A stretch of 64,000 nucleotides of DNA from assembly GCF_018343525.1 (NCBI RefSeq), contig NZ_JAGYPH010000001.1, forward strand, positions 1,679,778 to 1,743,777. Direction: 5' to 3'. The stretch's first letter is position 1. The number at the start of each line of letters is the position of its first letter. This document shows, one piece after another, positions 25,746-34,717 of the stretch. Below the pieces are notes generated by a model. The model was given only the letters and a program-made list of their open reading frames with translations, made no database searches and was not told the origin of the DNA. Source of the stretch: Lederbergia citrea (GTDB lineage: Bacteria; Bacillota; Bacilli; Bacillales; Bacillaceae_C). Made by a program: the position numbers and the translations under genes.

Positions 25746-26657
25746 ATGAAAAAATGGGTGTTATCGCTTTCTTTGGCTGCCGGGGTAATTGGTCTTGCAG
25801 GATGCAGCAGCAACAGTGGTGGGGAAGCTGTTGTTAAGACAAGCGCGGGTAATATTACAAAAGAAGAACTTTATGAAGCAATGAAAGACAAAGTTGGCGA
25901 GCAAGTTCTTCAGCAGCTCGTATTAGACAAAGTGCTTTCCAAGGATTATAAAGTGAGTGACAAAGAAGTCGATGAAAAAGTTGAAGAGGTAAAATCCCAA
26001 GTGGGACCACAGTTTGAAATGCTACTTTCAAATTACGGATATAAAGACGAAGAAGATTTTCGTCATTCGTTAAAACTGAGCCTTCTCCAAGAAAAAGCAG
26101 CAACGAAAGACATTAAAGTTACAGATAAAGAAGTAAAAGAGTATTACGACAGTAAAAAGCCTGAAATTGAAGTAAGACATATTTTGGTTGAAGAAGAAAA
26201 GACTGCAAAAGAAGCAAAAGCAAAGCTTGATAAAGGTGAAGATTTTGCTGCAGTGGCAAAAGAATATTCTAAAGACCCGGGATCTGCTGAAAAAGGTGGA
26301 GAACTTGGATTTATTTCCACGGAAGACCCTAGTTTGGATGAGCAATTTAAAGAAGCTGCGTTTAAACTGAAAAAAGATGAAATCAGTGTGCCTGTTCAAA
26401 CACAATTCGGCTATCACATTATCCAAGTAACGGATATAAAAGAAAAAGAACCATTCGATAAAGTCAAAGACAAGTATGAGTACGAACTAAAAGTGTCCAA
26501 GCTCGATCCAGATACTGTACAAAAAACATTAAAAAATGAGCTTGAAAAATCTAAAGTGAAAGTAGAAGATAAAGAATTGAAGTCTACTTTCGATCCAATC
26601 CTTAACGTACCTGCCCAAGAAGATGGCGCGCCAAAGGAAAAAGAAGAAAAGAAATAA
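25746..26657 (+). CDS. prsA: Foldase lipoprotein PrsA
   Basis: A 303-aa lipoprotein (B. subtilis 292 aa). The signal peptide ends in the lipobox LAGC with Cys20. A chaperone-like helical region is followed by the parvulin PPIase domain, about residues 133-225, with EVRHILVEEE, FAAVAKEYSKDPGSAEKGGELGF (in pieces) and FGYHIIQV. The protein catalyses prolyl isomerisation and folding of secreted proteins on the outer face of the membrane. AGGGAG is 9 nt before the ATG; the TTG at 25737 overlaps it. The C-terminal tail is very rich in Lys and Glu. Confidence 0.95.
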   Translation: MKKWVLSLSLAAGVIGLAGCSSNSGGEAVVKTSAGNITKEELYEAMKDKVGEQVLQQLVLDKVLSKDYKVSDKEVDEKVEEVKSQVGPQFEMLLSNYGYKDEEDFRHSLKLSLLQEKAATKDIKVTDKEVKEYYDSKKPEIEVRHILVEEEKTAKEAKAKLDKGEDFAAVAKEYSKDPGSAEKGGELGFISTEDPSLDEQFKEAAFKLKKDEISVPVQTQFGYHIIQVTDIKEKEPFDKVKDKYEYELKVSKLDPDTVQKTLKNELEKSKVKVEDKELKSTFDPILNVPAQEDGAPKEKEEKK

Positions 26658-26658
26658 C

Positions 26659-26687
26659 AAAAAAAGCTGCCTTGCGCAGCTTTTTTT
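26659..26687 (+). terminator. Terminator of prsA
   Basis: AAAAAAGCTGC, short loop, GCAGCTTTTTTT. Confidence 0.95.
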
Positions 26688-26704
26688 GTACTTCCTAATC
26701 CTTT

Positions 26705-26890
26705 TCATCCCGTTTCGTTCAATTGCCGTCTCCGCTCTTTCTCTTCCTCCATCCTGTCCATAAACACTTGTCCTTCTTTCTCAATCCATTCTGTTTCCAC
26801 TTGCTGGTCTTCCTTTGCTGTTTTTATTGCCATAAATGCGCTGGAGAAAATCCCCAATATAACGATATAAACCCAAAATGGCAAAGACAT
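26705..26890 (-). CDS. yhaL: Sporulation protein YhaL
   Basis: A 61-aa protein with one N-terminal membrane helix (residues about 4-20, PFWVYIVILGIFSSAFMA) and a charged helical tail (EWIEKEGQVFMDRMEEEKERR, listed as EWIEKEGQVF and EEEKERRR). Length, position between prsA and yhaM and N-terminus match the YhaL sporulation family of Bacillus. AAAGGAGCG precedes the ATG by 6 nt. Role unknown. Confidence 0.85.
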   Translation of the reverse strand: MSLPFWVYIVILGIFSSAFMAIKTAKEDQQVETEWIEKEGQVFMDRMEEEKERRRQLNETG

Positions 26891-26950
26891 GTTTTACGCT
26901 CCTTTCATATGCTTGTCCACTTGCTACACTATATGTCTAGTAATCAAAAA

Positions 26951-26975
26951 AAATACCCTTTTAAAAAGGGTATTA
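26951..26975. repeat. 25-bp palindrome, copy 1
   Basis: AATACCCTTTT and AAAAGGGTATT arms in direct contact. An identical 25-bp sequence lies at 27650-27674; the two bracket the inverted GC-rich repeat pair. Confidence 0.85.
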
Positions 26976-27058
26976 CAGATTGTCAATAAAGGGTATGTTT
27001 CTCTGCAATTTTTCATTAATTGACGCTCTCTGCTAACCGGCCTGTTGATTTCGCTCCG

Positions 27059-27175
27059 AGCACTCGCTTTCCGCGGGGAGGTCCGGGAGCCTCCCTCGGC
27101 GCTTTGGCGCCTGCGGGGTCTCCCGTAACCTCTCGATCCCGCAGGAGTCGAGTGCCCTCCGCTCCATTCAACTGG
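27059..27175. repeat. GC-rich dispersed palindromic repeat, family 1 copy B
   Basis: Same blocks as copy A (CTCGCTTTCCGCGGGG, CTCGGCG, GGGGTCTCCCG, CCCGCAGGAGTCGAG) and the same orientation. It faces copy C, 280 bp away and inverted. Frames across it are artefacts of base composition. Confidence 0.85.
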
Positions 27176-27453
27176 GATTCAGTTCCTCTTAGAGTTTTTC
27201 CTCATATGCGCGAGCTTCTTTACGCCCGATTTTCTTTTCCAGCTTACGTTTAATTGCACTTGCCTAAACATGAATGGAATTAATGTACACATGTTCTGCG
27301 CTAAAAATTTTTTATCTATAATAACTAAAATATGATAGAAAATCTGTTCAAATAACTCCGTATCTTGAAAACGACACACATAATTTTTACCAAAGGTAGT
27401 GAAATGAGGCACTTTTGTATGAAAATCGAAACCTAAAAACCAACGATAAGCCG

Positions 27454-27650
27454 TATTGGTTTGGAGAAGCGTCCGCTCGACTCCTGCGGGATATGCGAGA
27501 CAGCCGAGACCCTGCAGGAGCGTAGCGACGAAGCGGCTCGGCGCTCGCCCCGCGGAAAGCGAGCGGTAAGCTTCGAAAAACCTGGTCTATCTAATATAAA
27601 AATAAACAGACTGTAGACAACTCGCTTTTTGGAGTTTATCTACAGTCTGA
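27454..27650. repeat. GC-rich dispersed repeat, family 1 copy C with attached hairpin
   Basis: Inverted relative to A and B. From TATTGG through GGAGAAGC, CGCTCGACTCCTGCGGGATA, GCTCGGCGCTCGCCCCGCGG to the hairpin CAGACTGTAGA...TCTACAGTCTG at 27607-27649. Nearly identical over about 195 bp to copy D at 34451-34648, including the hairpin, so the transposed unit contains both parts. Confidence 0.9.
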
Positions 27651-27674
27651 AATACCCTTTTAAAAAGGGTATTA
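27650..27674 (-). terminator. 25-bp palindrome, copy 2; likely yhaM terminator
   Basis: Identical to the palindrome at 26951. It overlaps the yhaM stop codon on the minus strand and is followed by the second, longer hairpin of copy C. Confidence 0.6.
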
Positions 27675-28616
27675 TAAATGAAAGGTGGGTTTATAAAAGG
27701 AGCGATTGTCAAGAGGAAAGATTCGTTCTGAAAACTCTCCCGGTTTTACCCGCTTCAATGCTCGGTCAAGCATATTCATTTTGGCATCAAGATTATCAAT
27801 TAAGTGTAAAATTTCTGCTTCCTTAATCATTGGCTGTTTTGGGCTTCCCCATTCTAATTTACCATGATGACTTAAGACTAGATGTTGTAAAATAACTACT
27901 TCTTCTCCATGTATTCCCAGCTCATCAGCTGCCTTGCCTATTTCATTAACCATGATCGAAATATGGCCTAGCAAATTCCCTTCTACTGTATATGATGTGG
28001 AGACCGGACCCGATAACTCAATCACTTTTCCTAGATCGTGAAGGATAATTCCAGAAAACAAGAGATCCTTGTCTAATGACGGATAGAGCTCTGCGATGGC
28101 TTTCGCTAAGTCGAGCATGGAAACGACGTGATAGCCAAGACCTGAAACAAATTCATGATGATTTTTTGTTGCAGCCGGATATTCCAAAAAACCCTGAAGA
28201 TATTTTTTTAATAAATGCCTTGTAATTCTTTGGATGTTAGGATTTTTCATCTCAAAAATATATTGCGTTACTTTACTAGATATTTCATCCTTACTAATTG
28301 GTGCCGTCTCAAGTAAATCTGATACACTTACACCATCTTGAGGAGAAGAAGGTCTTATCTGTCTGATTTTCAACTGCATTCTTCCTCTGTAATTATGTAC
28401 CTCCCCCGCAACACGGACAATAGTTTCAGGCTGGTACATTTTCACTTCATCGTCCGAGGTATCCCATAGTTTTGCTTCAATATCTCCCGATTGATCTTGT
28501 AGAATAATAGTAAGGAAAGGTTTTCCATTGCTTGCAATTCCTTTTGTTGCACTCTTAATTAGTAAAAAGAGATCAACCTGTTCCCCAACATCATGCATCA
28601 ATAGTTCTTTTGCCAT
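27672..28616 (-). CDS. yhaM: 3'-5' exoribonuclease YhaM
   Basis: A 314-aa enzyme with an N-terminal OB-fold (about residues 10-95, [20 protein letters not shown] in the family pattern) and an HD metal-dependent phosphohydrolase domain ([16 protein letters not shown], then ILHDLGK with the HD pair at about 193-194, then HLVLSHHG). It degrades RNA from the 3' end and single-stranded DNA in Bacillus. GGAGGCG precedes two tandem ATGs; the second is used. It is the last gene of the yhaO-yhaN-yhaM group. Confidence 0.94.
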   Translation of the reverse strand: MAKELLMHDVGEQVDLFLLIKSATKGIASNGKPFLTIILQDQSGDIEAKLWDTSDDEVKMYQPETIVRVAGEVHNYRGRMQLKIRQIRPSSPQDGVSVSDLLETAPISKDEISSKVTQYIFEMKNPNIQRITRHLLKKYLQGFLEYPAATKNHHEFVSGLGYHVVSMLDLAKAIAELYPSLDKDLLFSGIILHDLGKVIELSGPVSTSYTVEGNLLGHISIMVNEIGKAADELGIHGEEVVILQHLVLSHHGKLEWGSPKQPMIKEAEILHLIDNLDAKMNMLDRALKRVKPGEFSERIFPLDNRSFYKPTFHL

Positions 28617-28693
28617 CATAACGCCTCCGATTCCGAAAAAATATCTAAAAAGAGTATATCATATCATTTTATTAGCTGCTCAGAAAGGAGCCA

Positions 28694-31684
28694 TCATTGA
28701 TTATTTACGATTAGCTGTTCCTTTTTTCCGGGCAAAGAAACAATAGATTCATCTTGGAAATGATTTCGTATATGTTCGTGACATGTGAACAACAGAATTT
28801 GCGTAGTCTCACTAACCTTTTCAATAAGCCGAAGGACTTTTTGGGTCCGCACATAATCGAAATTTACAAATCCATCATCTATAATAATTGGAAATGGGTA
28901 ATCCCCTTTAAGAACTTGGACCAGCGCAAACCGCAACGCAGTATACAACTGTTCCCCGGTTCCTTGGCTTAATTCTGCTGGATCAAATAGAACGCCATCC
29001 GAACTCTCTACAACAAGGCTGCCCTCTGGGAGGAAGGTTAAGCGAGTATACTCTCCATCAGTTAAAAAAGCCATATATTCTTGCGCTTTTTTCACGACTT
29101 TTGGGAATCGTTCCTTTTTATAATTATCCATGATTTTTTGGACTAGTGACTTTGCAATCGCAATTCTTGCCCAGTTTCTTGATTCCTCATTAAAAATAGA
29201 TCGAAGTTGGTGGAAGCGATGCAGTTTTTCTGTGTACGACCCGCCTTCTTCCAAGAGCTGCAGTTGATGACGGACGGAAGCAAGCTCGCTACGAAGTTCA
29301 TCAAGTTGGACAGATGTTTTTTTGTTTTTTTCTTTAAGCGCAATCAGCCGTTCTTTTATTTCTTCATCTGATTTGGACATCCGCGCAGTATCCGGTAAAT
29401 TACTTCCAAGTTGAGCTGTCAACATCGCGACCCGCTCCTGCATTTTAGTTAATTCTTCAAACTCTCTCGCTTTTTTCCGAAATTCTTCTTCGCAGTCTAC
29501 TTCAGCCAAAGTTTGTAATTTACTAAGGGAAGATTGATATTGTTCCAATTCAAACTCTAGCGGCCTAGCCTCGTCTGTTAACTCTAATAATTTACCTGTG
29601 AGCTCTTTTTGAATAATGGTTTTTTCTTGTTCTTGTTTAAATATTTTCTTTAGCTGAAAAAAAGTTACTCCTGGCTCTTCAAATTCAATACCAGCGGCAT
29701 GAGAAAGCTCACTTAGAGTGGAAATCCATTGCTCATGTCTCTGTAAATATTCCTTTAACTCGTCCTTTGTTTTTGCTTTCGTTTTTATAAGTTGCGATAG
29801 CTCCAACAATAGTTCATAGGCGTCATCAAGTCGTGATACAGAGAAATTTTGGACTAATCCGAGTTCATCTCTAATCTCTTGTAACTTTAATTGATTTTCA
29901 TAATATAAATCAGCAGATTTTTGCTCCTGCTCTCTTAGTTCATTGATTTGCTGTTTATGTTGTTCAAGAAGGGAATATGAATTTTTCCACTCTTCTCTAA
30001 GGCGGACTTGCTCTTCATAGCGCTTAAGTGAATCGTCCATGCCCGTATTTCGCTTAGAAAGTGTATTAGAAAGTACTTGAATTCGTTGCTTCAGACGCTC
30101 ACTTTCCTGTGGACTTGTAGCATTGTTTTTCCTCATCGTATTTAAGGATAATATCGAAAAGGCAAGTGCGATCGCAGCAAATGTAGACATCACCCATTGC
30201 GATGAACTTAATGTCCAAATGAGAAGTCCAATACTAATAATAAGAAAAACTCCCGTCCTTGCATATGCTTGATCCCGTTCTTTTTTCTTCAGGTGCTTAG
30301 ATCTTGCTTCATTTTTTAACAATAATTCGAGTTCTTTTTCATTATCTTTCTTTTCCTTGCGCAGTTGCTCGGTATTCTCCCAATCTTGCTTTTCAATTTG
30401 TAATTGCTTGAATTCATTTTCTGGCAGTAACGTCAATTCAATTTCCTGGCAAATATTCTCCATTTTCTTCTGCTTGTTCATCGCTTGGATAATTTGTGTT
30501 CTAATTTCTCCGAGCTTCGAATCCAGACGGACATCCTGATTCAATAAGTCCTTGATTCGTCCTTTTATATCAATACTTAAATTAACTTCCCGAAAATGCC
30601 CCCCTATTGGATAATGTAATTCCTGGCAAATTGCTTCTATTCGTTCGTTACAATCTATTTTTTTTCTTTGCAAGGTTGCGATTACCGTTTCAAGGTGCTG
30701 AAAATAGGACCATTCATTAATCATTTTTTCAGCTCTTACCATCATTGGCTGAAAAGCATCGATAAAAGCATGATCTTTCAGCAATCTATGAGTTTGTCGA
30801 ATTCTTTCCTTAATTCCACTAATACGACTAGATATAGTGACTATTTTATCTAGGTTTGTCTCATATCGGGCAAGACCATTAGCTGGAAATTGGATGGAAC
30901 CGATTTCCTTTATTCGGCTCTGGAGCTGATTATTTTCATAAATGAGAGGCCATTTTCTAAGCAGTTCTTTTCCGTTTTGAAGCTCTTGTTCATCTTTCCT
31001 CAACTCAATTTCTATTTTGGCTATATTGCGTTCGATTGTCTCTTTCTTCAAAAGAATAGCTTCGTATTGGGCATTTTGCTGCTTGGCGTTTTTAAGTTCT
31101 TTCTCCTGTTCACGCAGTACCTTTATTTGTTCATTAAGCCTAGGCTTTCTTCCGCTTGGCTTAAACAGTTGGTCAAGCTCTTTTTGAAAGAGCTGCTCCG
31201 CACTTAGGAGCATATCCGTTCCAATCGTGCCAGCTGCAATTAAATAACGGCCAATTTCATCACCTTTTATACGCTGTACCTCTTGAAGGCCATGGAGATT
31301 AAACGAGAATATACTTTGATACATTGCTTTATCCATTCCTTCAAGCAAGTTAGATAGCAGCTCTTCCCCTCCCCTTGTCCCATCCTCTAAGATGATAGAT
31401 ACATCGCCCGATGATTTACCTTTTACACGTTCGATAACAACCTCTCCATGTGTACTCGTTTCCAATATGAGCCGCCCGCCATATGCAGAATGTCTTTTCG
31501 GCTCATATCTTAAAATTGCTTGCTGCTTGGATGGAAAGCCGAAGAGGATACTATGGATAAATGACATGATCGTTGATTTTCCAGCTTCATTTTCCCCGTA
31601 AATAATTTGCAAAGAAGAAATTTCCCGAATCTGAAAATCAATAAGTTTTCCGTAACCGTAAATATGTAAACTTTTTACTTTCAA
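28694..31684 (-). CDS. yhaN: Rad50/SbcC-like ATPase YhaN
   Basis: A 996-aa protein. Walker A GENEAGKST lies at residues 30-38, followed by the Rad50-like Q-loop region. A long coiled coil fills residues about 170-850, interrupted near 470-510 by two hydrophobic segments (VFLIISIGLLIWTL and MSTFAAIALAFSIL) in place of a zinc hook. The C-terminal lobe has the ABC signature LSQGTGEQLYTALRFAL and Walker B FPIIIDDGFVNFD. With YhaO it should form an Mre11-Rad50-type DNA repair complex, apparently membrane-linked. TTG start after GGGAGG, 18 bp downstream of yhaO. Confidence 0.9.
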   Translation of the reverse strand: MKVKSLHIYGYGKLIDFQIREISSLQIIYGENEAGKSTIMSFIHSILFGFPSKQQAILRYEPKRHSAYGGRLILETSTHGEVVIERVKGKSSGDVSIILEDGTRGGEELLSNLLEGMDKAMYQSIFSFNLHGLQEVQRIKGDEIGRYLIAAGTIGTDMLLSAEQLFQKELDQLFKPSGRKPRLNEQIKVLREQEKELKNAKQQNAQYEAILLKKETIERNIAKIEIELRKDEQELQNGKELLRKWPLIYENNQLQSRIKEIGSIQFPANGLARYETNLDKIVTISSRISGIKERIRQTHRLLKDHAFIDAFQPMMVRAEKMINEWSYFQHLETVIATLQRKKIDCNERIEAICQELHYPIGGHFREVNLSIDIKGRIKDLLNQDVRLDSKLGEIRTQIIQAMNKQKKMENICQEIELTLLPENEFKQLQIEKQDWENTEQLRKEKKDNEKELELLLKNEARSKHLKKKERDQAYARTGVFLIISIGLLIWTLSSSQWVMSTFAAIALAFSILSLNTMRKNNATSPQESERLKQRIQVLSNTLSKRNTGMDDSLKRYEEQVRLREEWKNSYSLLEQHKQQINELREQEQKSADLYYENQLKLQEIRDELGLVQNFSVSRLDDAYELLLELSQLIKTKAKTKDELKEYLQRHEQWISTLSELSHAAGIEFEEPGVTFFQLKKIFKQEQEKTIIQKELTGKLLELTDEARPLEFELEQYQSSLSKLQTLAEVDCEEEFRKKAREFEELTKMQERVAMLTAQLGSNLPDTARMSKSDEEIKERLIALKEKNKKTSVQLDELRSELASVRHQLQLLEEGGSYTEKLHRFHQLRSIFNEESRNWARIAIAKSLVQKIMDNYKKERFPKVVKKAQEYMAFLTDGEYTRLTFLPEGSLVVESSDGVLFDPAELSQGTGEQLYTALRFALVQVLKGDYPFPIIIDDGFVNFDYVRTQKVLRLIEKVSETTQILLFTCHEHIRNHFQDESIVSLPGKKEQLIVNNQ

Positions 31685-31702
31685 TATTTCAGCCTCCCTC
31701 CA

Positions 31703-32932
31703 TTAGTTTCCAAGCTGCCTAACAATCAGTTCTTTCGCCGATTCTAATAGCGCCTTTTTTTCAATTTCTTCAATCTGCGTCAAATACCGACTCCCGTAAA
31801 TATGTGAAAACAAACTAGAAACTGCTTCATCGAATGTATCCTTTTCCATATCCTTTATTGCTAGATTCAGCATGTGAATAAATGATACATCTATCAAGGT
31901 GCTATTTGCTTTTTCAGCGGCAAAGTTTAAATTAATTTTATATGGCCAAACGAAGGCTTCAGTAAAATCAATCCCGTCTTGCAGCATTTCCAAAAACTCA
32001 CCATTATCGATTTTTAATTTTAGGTCGGCTGAAATGACACTTGGATTTTGAAGGTTGATTTCAAGCATGATTCCAAGTCCAATAGAATTTAATGTTTCCA
32101 TATGTTGCGTAATGATCGTATATAAATCTGTGAGCCCCATATTTTCTTCACAATTTAAATCCACTGATTCCCAGCGAATAATATCCGTTTCATGAAATTC
32201 CAATTGACTATGTCCACTTGATTCCAGTGTGACAATATAGCAGCCTTTCTCACCGTCTTCATTTCGGTGACGCCCTTGTATATTCCCCGGATAAACAATA
32301 AAAGGATCCTCATTCAAGATTTGTTTTTTATGTATATGTCCTAAGGCCCAATAGTCCATATCCTTTTGTAGTAGTTCAACAATTGAAAAGGGGGCATAAG
32401 GCTGATGAAGGCTAATACCTCCTTCACAATGGCCATGTAACAGACCAATATGAAAATGTGCTTCGCCTACTTTTTCATATTCGGAAATTTTCCTATCGAC
32501 CACATGTCTTTCAGGATAACTAAATCCATATAAATGAACATTACATCCACTCTTAACAGTGACCGATTTCATTTCTACCTCACTTGAGAAAATCTGAACA
32601 TTTTCAGGCATGTCCAACATAAGCCAGCTACCTGCGAGGTGATCGTGATTACCGTGAGTTATAAATGCAAAGATTTCAGCATCACGAAGCCTTTCCATCT
32701 GTTTTCTTAATCTCGCCTGTGCTTTGATGCTCCTATCTTCCCCATCGAATAAATCGCCTACGATGACAACAAAATCAACCGCTTGCTCAATAGCGAGATC
32801 AACAACTTTTTCAAATGCAGCAAATGTGCTTTCTTGAATGCGTTCAAATAAATCCTTAGGCAAATGGTTTAGTCCTAGGAATGGACTATCCAAATGCAAA
32901 TCCGCTGTGTGAATAAACCGAATTCCTTCCAA
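31703..32932 (-). CDS. yhaO: Mre11/SbcD-like DNA repair nuclease YhaO
   Basis: A 409-aa calcineurin-like phosphoesterase. The di-metal motifs are in order: FIHTADLHLDSP (DxH), VIVGDLFDGEDRS (GDxxD), FITHGNHDH (GNHD/E), GLLHGHCEG and ALGHIHKKQ (GHxH). It should cut DNA ends as the nuclease partner of YhaN. TTG start with GAGGGGAGG 8 nt upstream. It is the first gene of yhaO-yhaN-yhaM. Confidence 0.92.
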   Translation of the reverse strand: MEGIRFIHTADLHLDSPFLGLNHLPKDLFERIQESTFAAFEKVVDLAIEQAVDFVVIVGDLFDGEDRSIKAQARLRKQMERLRDAEIFAFITHGNHDHLAGSWLMLDMPENVQIFSSEVEMKSVTVKSGCNVHLYGFSYPERHVVDRKISEYEKVGEAHFHIGLLHGHCEGGISLHQPYAPFSIVELLQKDMDYWALGHIHKKQILNEDPFIVYPGNIQGRHRNEDGEKGCYIVTLESSGHSQLEFHETDIIRWESVDLNCEENMGLTDLYTIITQHMETLNSIGLGIMLEINLQNPSVISADLKLKIDNGEFLEMLQDGIDFTEAFVWPYKINLNFAAEKANSTLIDVSFIHMLNLAIKDMEKDTFDEAVSSLFSHIYGSRYLTQIEEIEKKALLESAKELIVRQLGN

Positions 32933-33105
32933 GCGTGCGTCCTCCCCTCAAAACGAATATACGTTCCTATATTATACAACATGGAGTAGCGCGCTGCCAG
33001 AAGTAGGATCAAAAGACAAGCGGAAATTAGTCTATTACTCTTTTCATTTGAAGCTGAGTATGTAAAAATAACAGTTAATAAGGGAAGCGTTAAGGAGGGG
33101 CTCGG

Positions 33106-33291
33106 ATGCCAATATATAAATTAACTGCCTTTGAACAAACTGGAGAGAAATTGCTTGATGAAGGCTTTGAAGCTGCAGACCATCATGAGGCTAAAGAAAA
33201 AGGTAGTGCGATACTTACTGAAAAAGACTTAATAGAAAAAACCCATCGATGTACATCACCAGAGGGGATGCTTGTTTTATTTCATCGCTAA
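33106..33291 (+). CDS. yhzD: YhzD family small protein
   Basis: A 61-aa soluble protein (B. subtilis YhzD has the same length). Conserved end EKTHRCTSPEGMLVLFHR. AAGGAGGGG precedes the ATG. Function unknown. It is divergent from yhaO, as in B. subtilis. Confidence 0.8.
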   Translation: MPIYKLTAFEQTGEKLLDEGFEAADHHEAKEKGSAILTEKDLIEKTHRCTSPEGMLVLFHR

Positions 33292-33410
33292 TAAATGCGG
33301 AAGCTCCAAATTGTTTTCACCTTCAGAGACCAGATATTGGTAAAAGGTTATTTGACCTAGCGGAATTAGACGTAGGCGGCTCATTCTTTTTTTCTTCCAA
33401 AACGAAAAAT

Positions 33411-33443
33411 GGCCTTCATATCGCTATTTTCGATATGAAGGTC
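33411..33443. terminator. Bidirectional terminator between yhzD and yhaR
   Basis: GGCCTTCATATCG, 7-nt loop, CGATATGAAGGTC: 13-bp stem with one G-T pair between convergent genes. Confidence 0.8.
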
Positions 33444-33457
33444 ACTGTGTAAATTTA

Positions 33458-34243
33458 TTATTCGCCTCGAAATACAGGCGGACGTTTTTCTACAAATGCT
33501 TCAATTCCTTCTTGATGGTCTCTCGTCTGTCTCATCACCCATTGTCCCTGCTTTTCAAGTTCCAGTGTTTTCAGTAATTTCTCTCTGTTTAACTCAGCAT
33601 ATATTTTTTTCGTTTTAATCATAGCTAACATCGGCCGATTTTCCCAAAATTCTAACCGTCTTCTAACTGCAGCTTGTACATCAACCACAGCAACTTCATC
33701 GACGAGACCGATATTTTTCGCCTCATCTGCAGTCAATGTTTTTCCTTCCCAAATAAGCTGCTTTGCTTTTCTTGTACCCATTCTTTCCCCCAACAAAAAA
33801 TGCCCCCCACCATCTGGGATAAGTCCGATTCCAATAAAATTCATAGCAATCCGGCTCTCTTCAGAGCAAATGATGTGATCTGCTGCAAGAGCAATACTTA
33901 ATCCTAGGCCCGCCGCTGCACCTTCAATTGCAGCAATCGTCAATTGTGGCATACTATAAATTGTTACGATGAGAGCATTGATTTTATCCATTATGTTAAA
34001 AAAAGCATCTTCCCCTTGTAATTGCAGCATTTCCTTAATATCTCCACCAGCAGAAAATGCTCCCCCGTTCCCGCTTAACACTACCATTTTCAGTTTTTCA
34101 TCTGCTCTTACTACTTTCAAGCATGCGTCCAGTTCGTCAATCATCATTAAATTTAATGCATTTAATGCCTTTGGCCTGTTCATTTTTACGACTGCAGTGC
34201 TCCCTTGAATTTCAAGTTCAACTGTTTGGAACGTAGTCTCCAA
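33458..34243 (-). CDS. yhaR: Enoyl-CoA hydratase/isomerase family protein YhaR
   Basis: A 261-aa crotonase-fold protein. The two oxyanion-hole segments are visible: GGAFSAGGDIKEM (about residues 60-72) and IEGAAAGLGLSIAL (about 104-117). The catalytic positions read NFIGIGLIPDGGG, with Asp where isomerase or dehydration enzymes often have Glu, so hydratase activity is not assured. It may act on branched or aromatic acyl-CoAs. Placement between yhaO and yhaX agrees with B. subtilis yhaR. Confidence 0.85.
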   Translation of the reverse strand: METTFQTVELEIQGSTAVVKMNRPKALNALNLMMIDELDACLKVVRADEKLKMVVLSGNGGAFSAGGDIKEMLQLQGEDAFFNIMDKINALIVTIYSMPQLTIAAIEGAAAGLGLSIALAADHIICSEESRIAMNFIGIGLIPDGGGHFLLGERMGTRKAKQLIWEGKTLTADEAKNIGLVDEVAVVDVQAAVRRRLEFWENRPMLAMIKTKKIYAELNREKLLKTLELEKQGQWVMRQTRDHQEGIEAFVEKRPPVFRGE

Positions 34244-34450
34244 GTATTTAACCTCCCTTTATACAATCTCTATAAGAATAAGATAACTGAATGGGCGCTC
34301 ATTCACAATTCAAATGAATGAATCTTTGAAAAAATCTCCCAATTAATGAAATTAGTCCTAGACTAAAAACCTACGATTAGCCATGTTGGTTTTAATTGTT
34401 TGACGCATGGAGAGAATTCCGAATACATACTAAATAAACTCATCTTAATT

Positions 34451-34648
34451 TATTGGATTGGAGAAGCTTCCGCTCGACTCCTGCGGGATATGCGAGACAG
34501 CCGAGACCCTGCAGGAGCGTAGCGACGAAGCGGCTCGGCGCTCGCCCCGCGGAAAGCGAGCGGTAAGCTTCGGAAAACCTGCTCTATCCCATATAAAAAT
34601 AAAAAAGGCTGTAGACAACTCGTTATTTCGAGTTTGTCTACAGTCTGA
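34451..34648. repeat. GC-rich dispersed repeat, family 1 copy D with attached hairpin
   Basis: Almost identical to copy C and in the same orientation, ending in the CTGTAGACAA...TTGTCTACAG hairpin at 34609-34643. Upstream, 34366-34392 also resembles the sequence before copy C (ACC-ACGAT-AGCC-T-TTGGTTT), but about 60 extra bases separate it here. It occupies the gap between yhaR and yhaX. Confidence 0.9.
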
Positions 34649-34688
34649 TGCACACTTAACTTTCATATATGAAAATTGAGTGTGCATA
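34649..34688 (-). terminator. Long hairpin downstream of yhaX
   Basis: A 40-bp near-perfect palindrome centred on CATATATG, with arms ATGCACACT and AGTGTGCAT and only two non-Watson-Crick positions. Located 30 bp after the yhaX stop on the minus strand; no clear T run. Confidence 0.5.
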
Positions 34689-34717
34689 CCATTATTGTTT
34701 GTAAAGGGAACTGCCCT

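Noticed and set aside
27020..27253. GC-rich reading frames inside the family 1 repeats (also at 24405-24710 and 34445-34687)
   Set aside because: They follow the repeat on either strand without ribosome-binding sites; high GC makes stop codons rare there.
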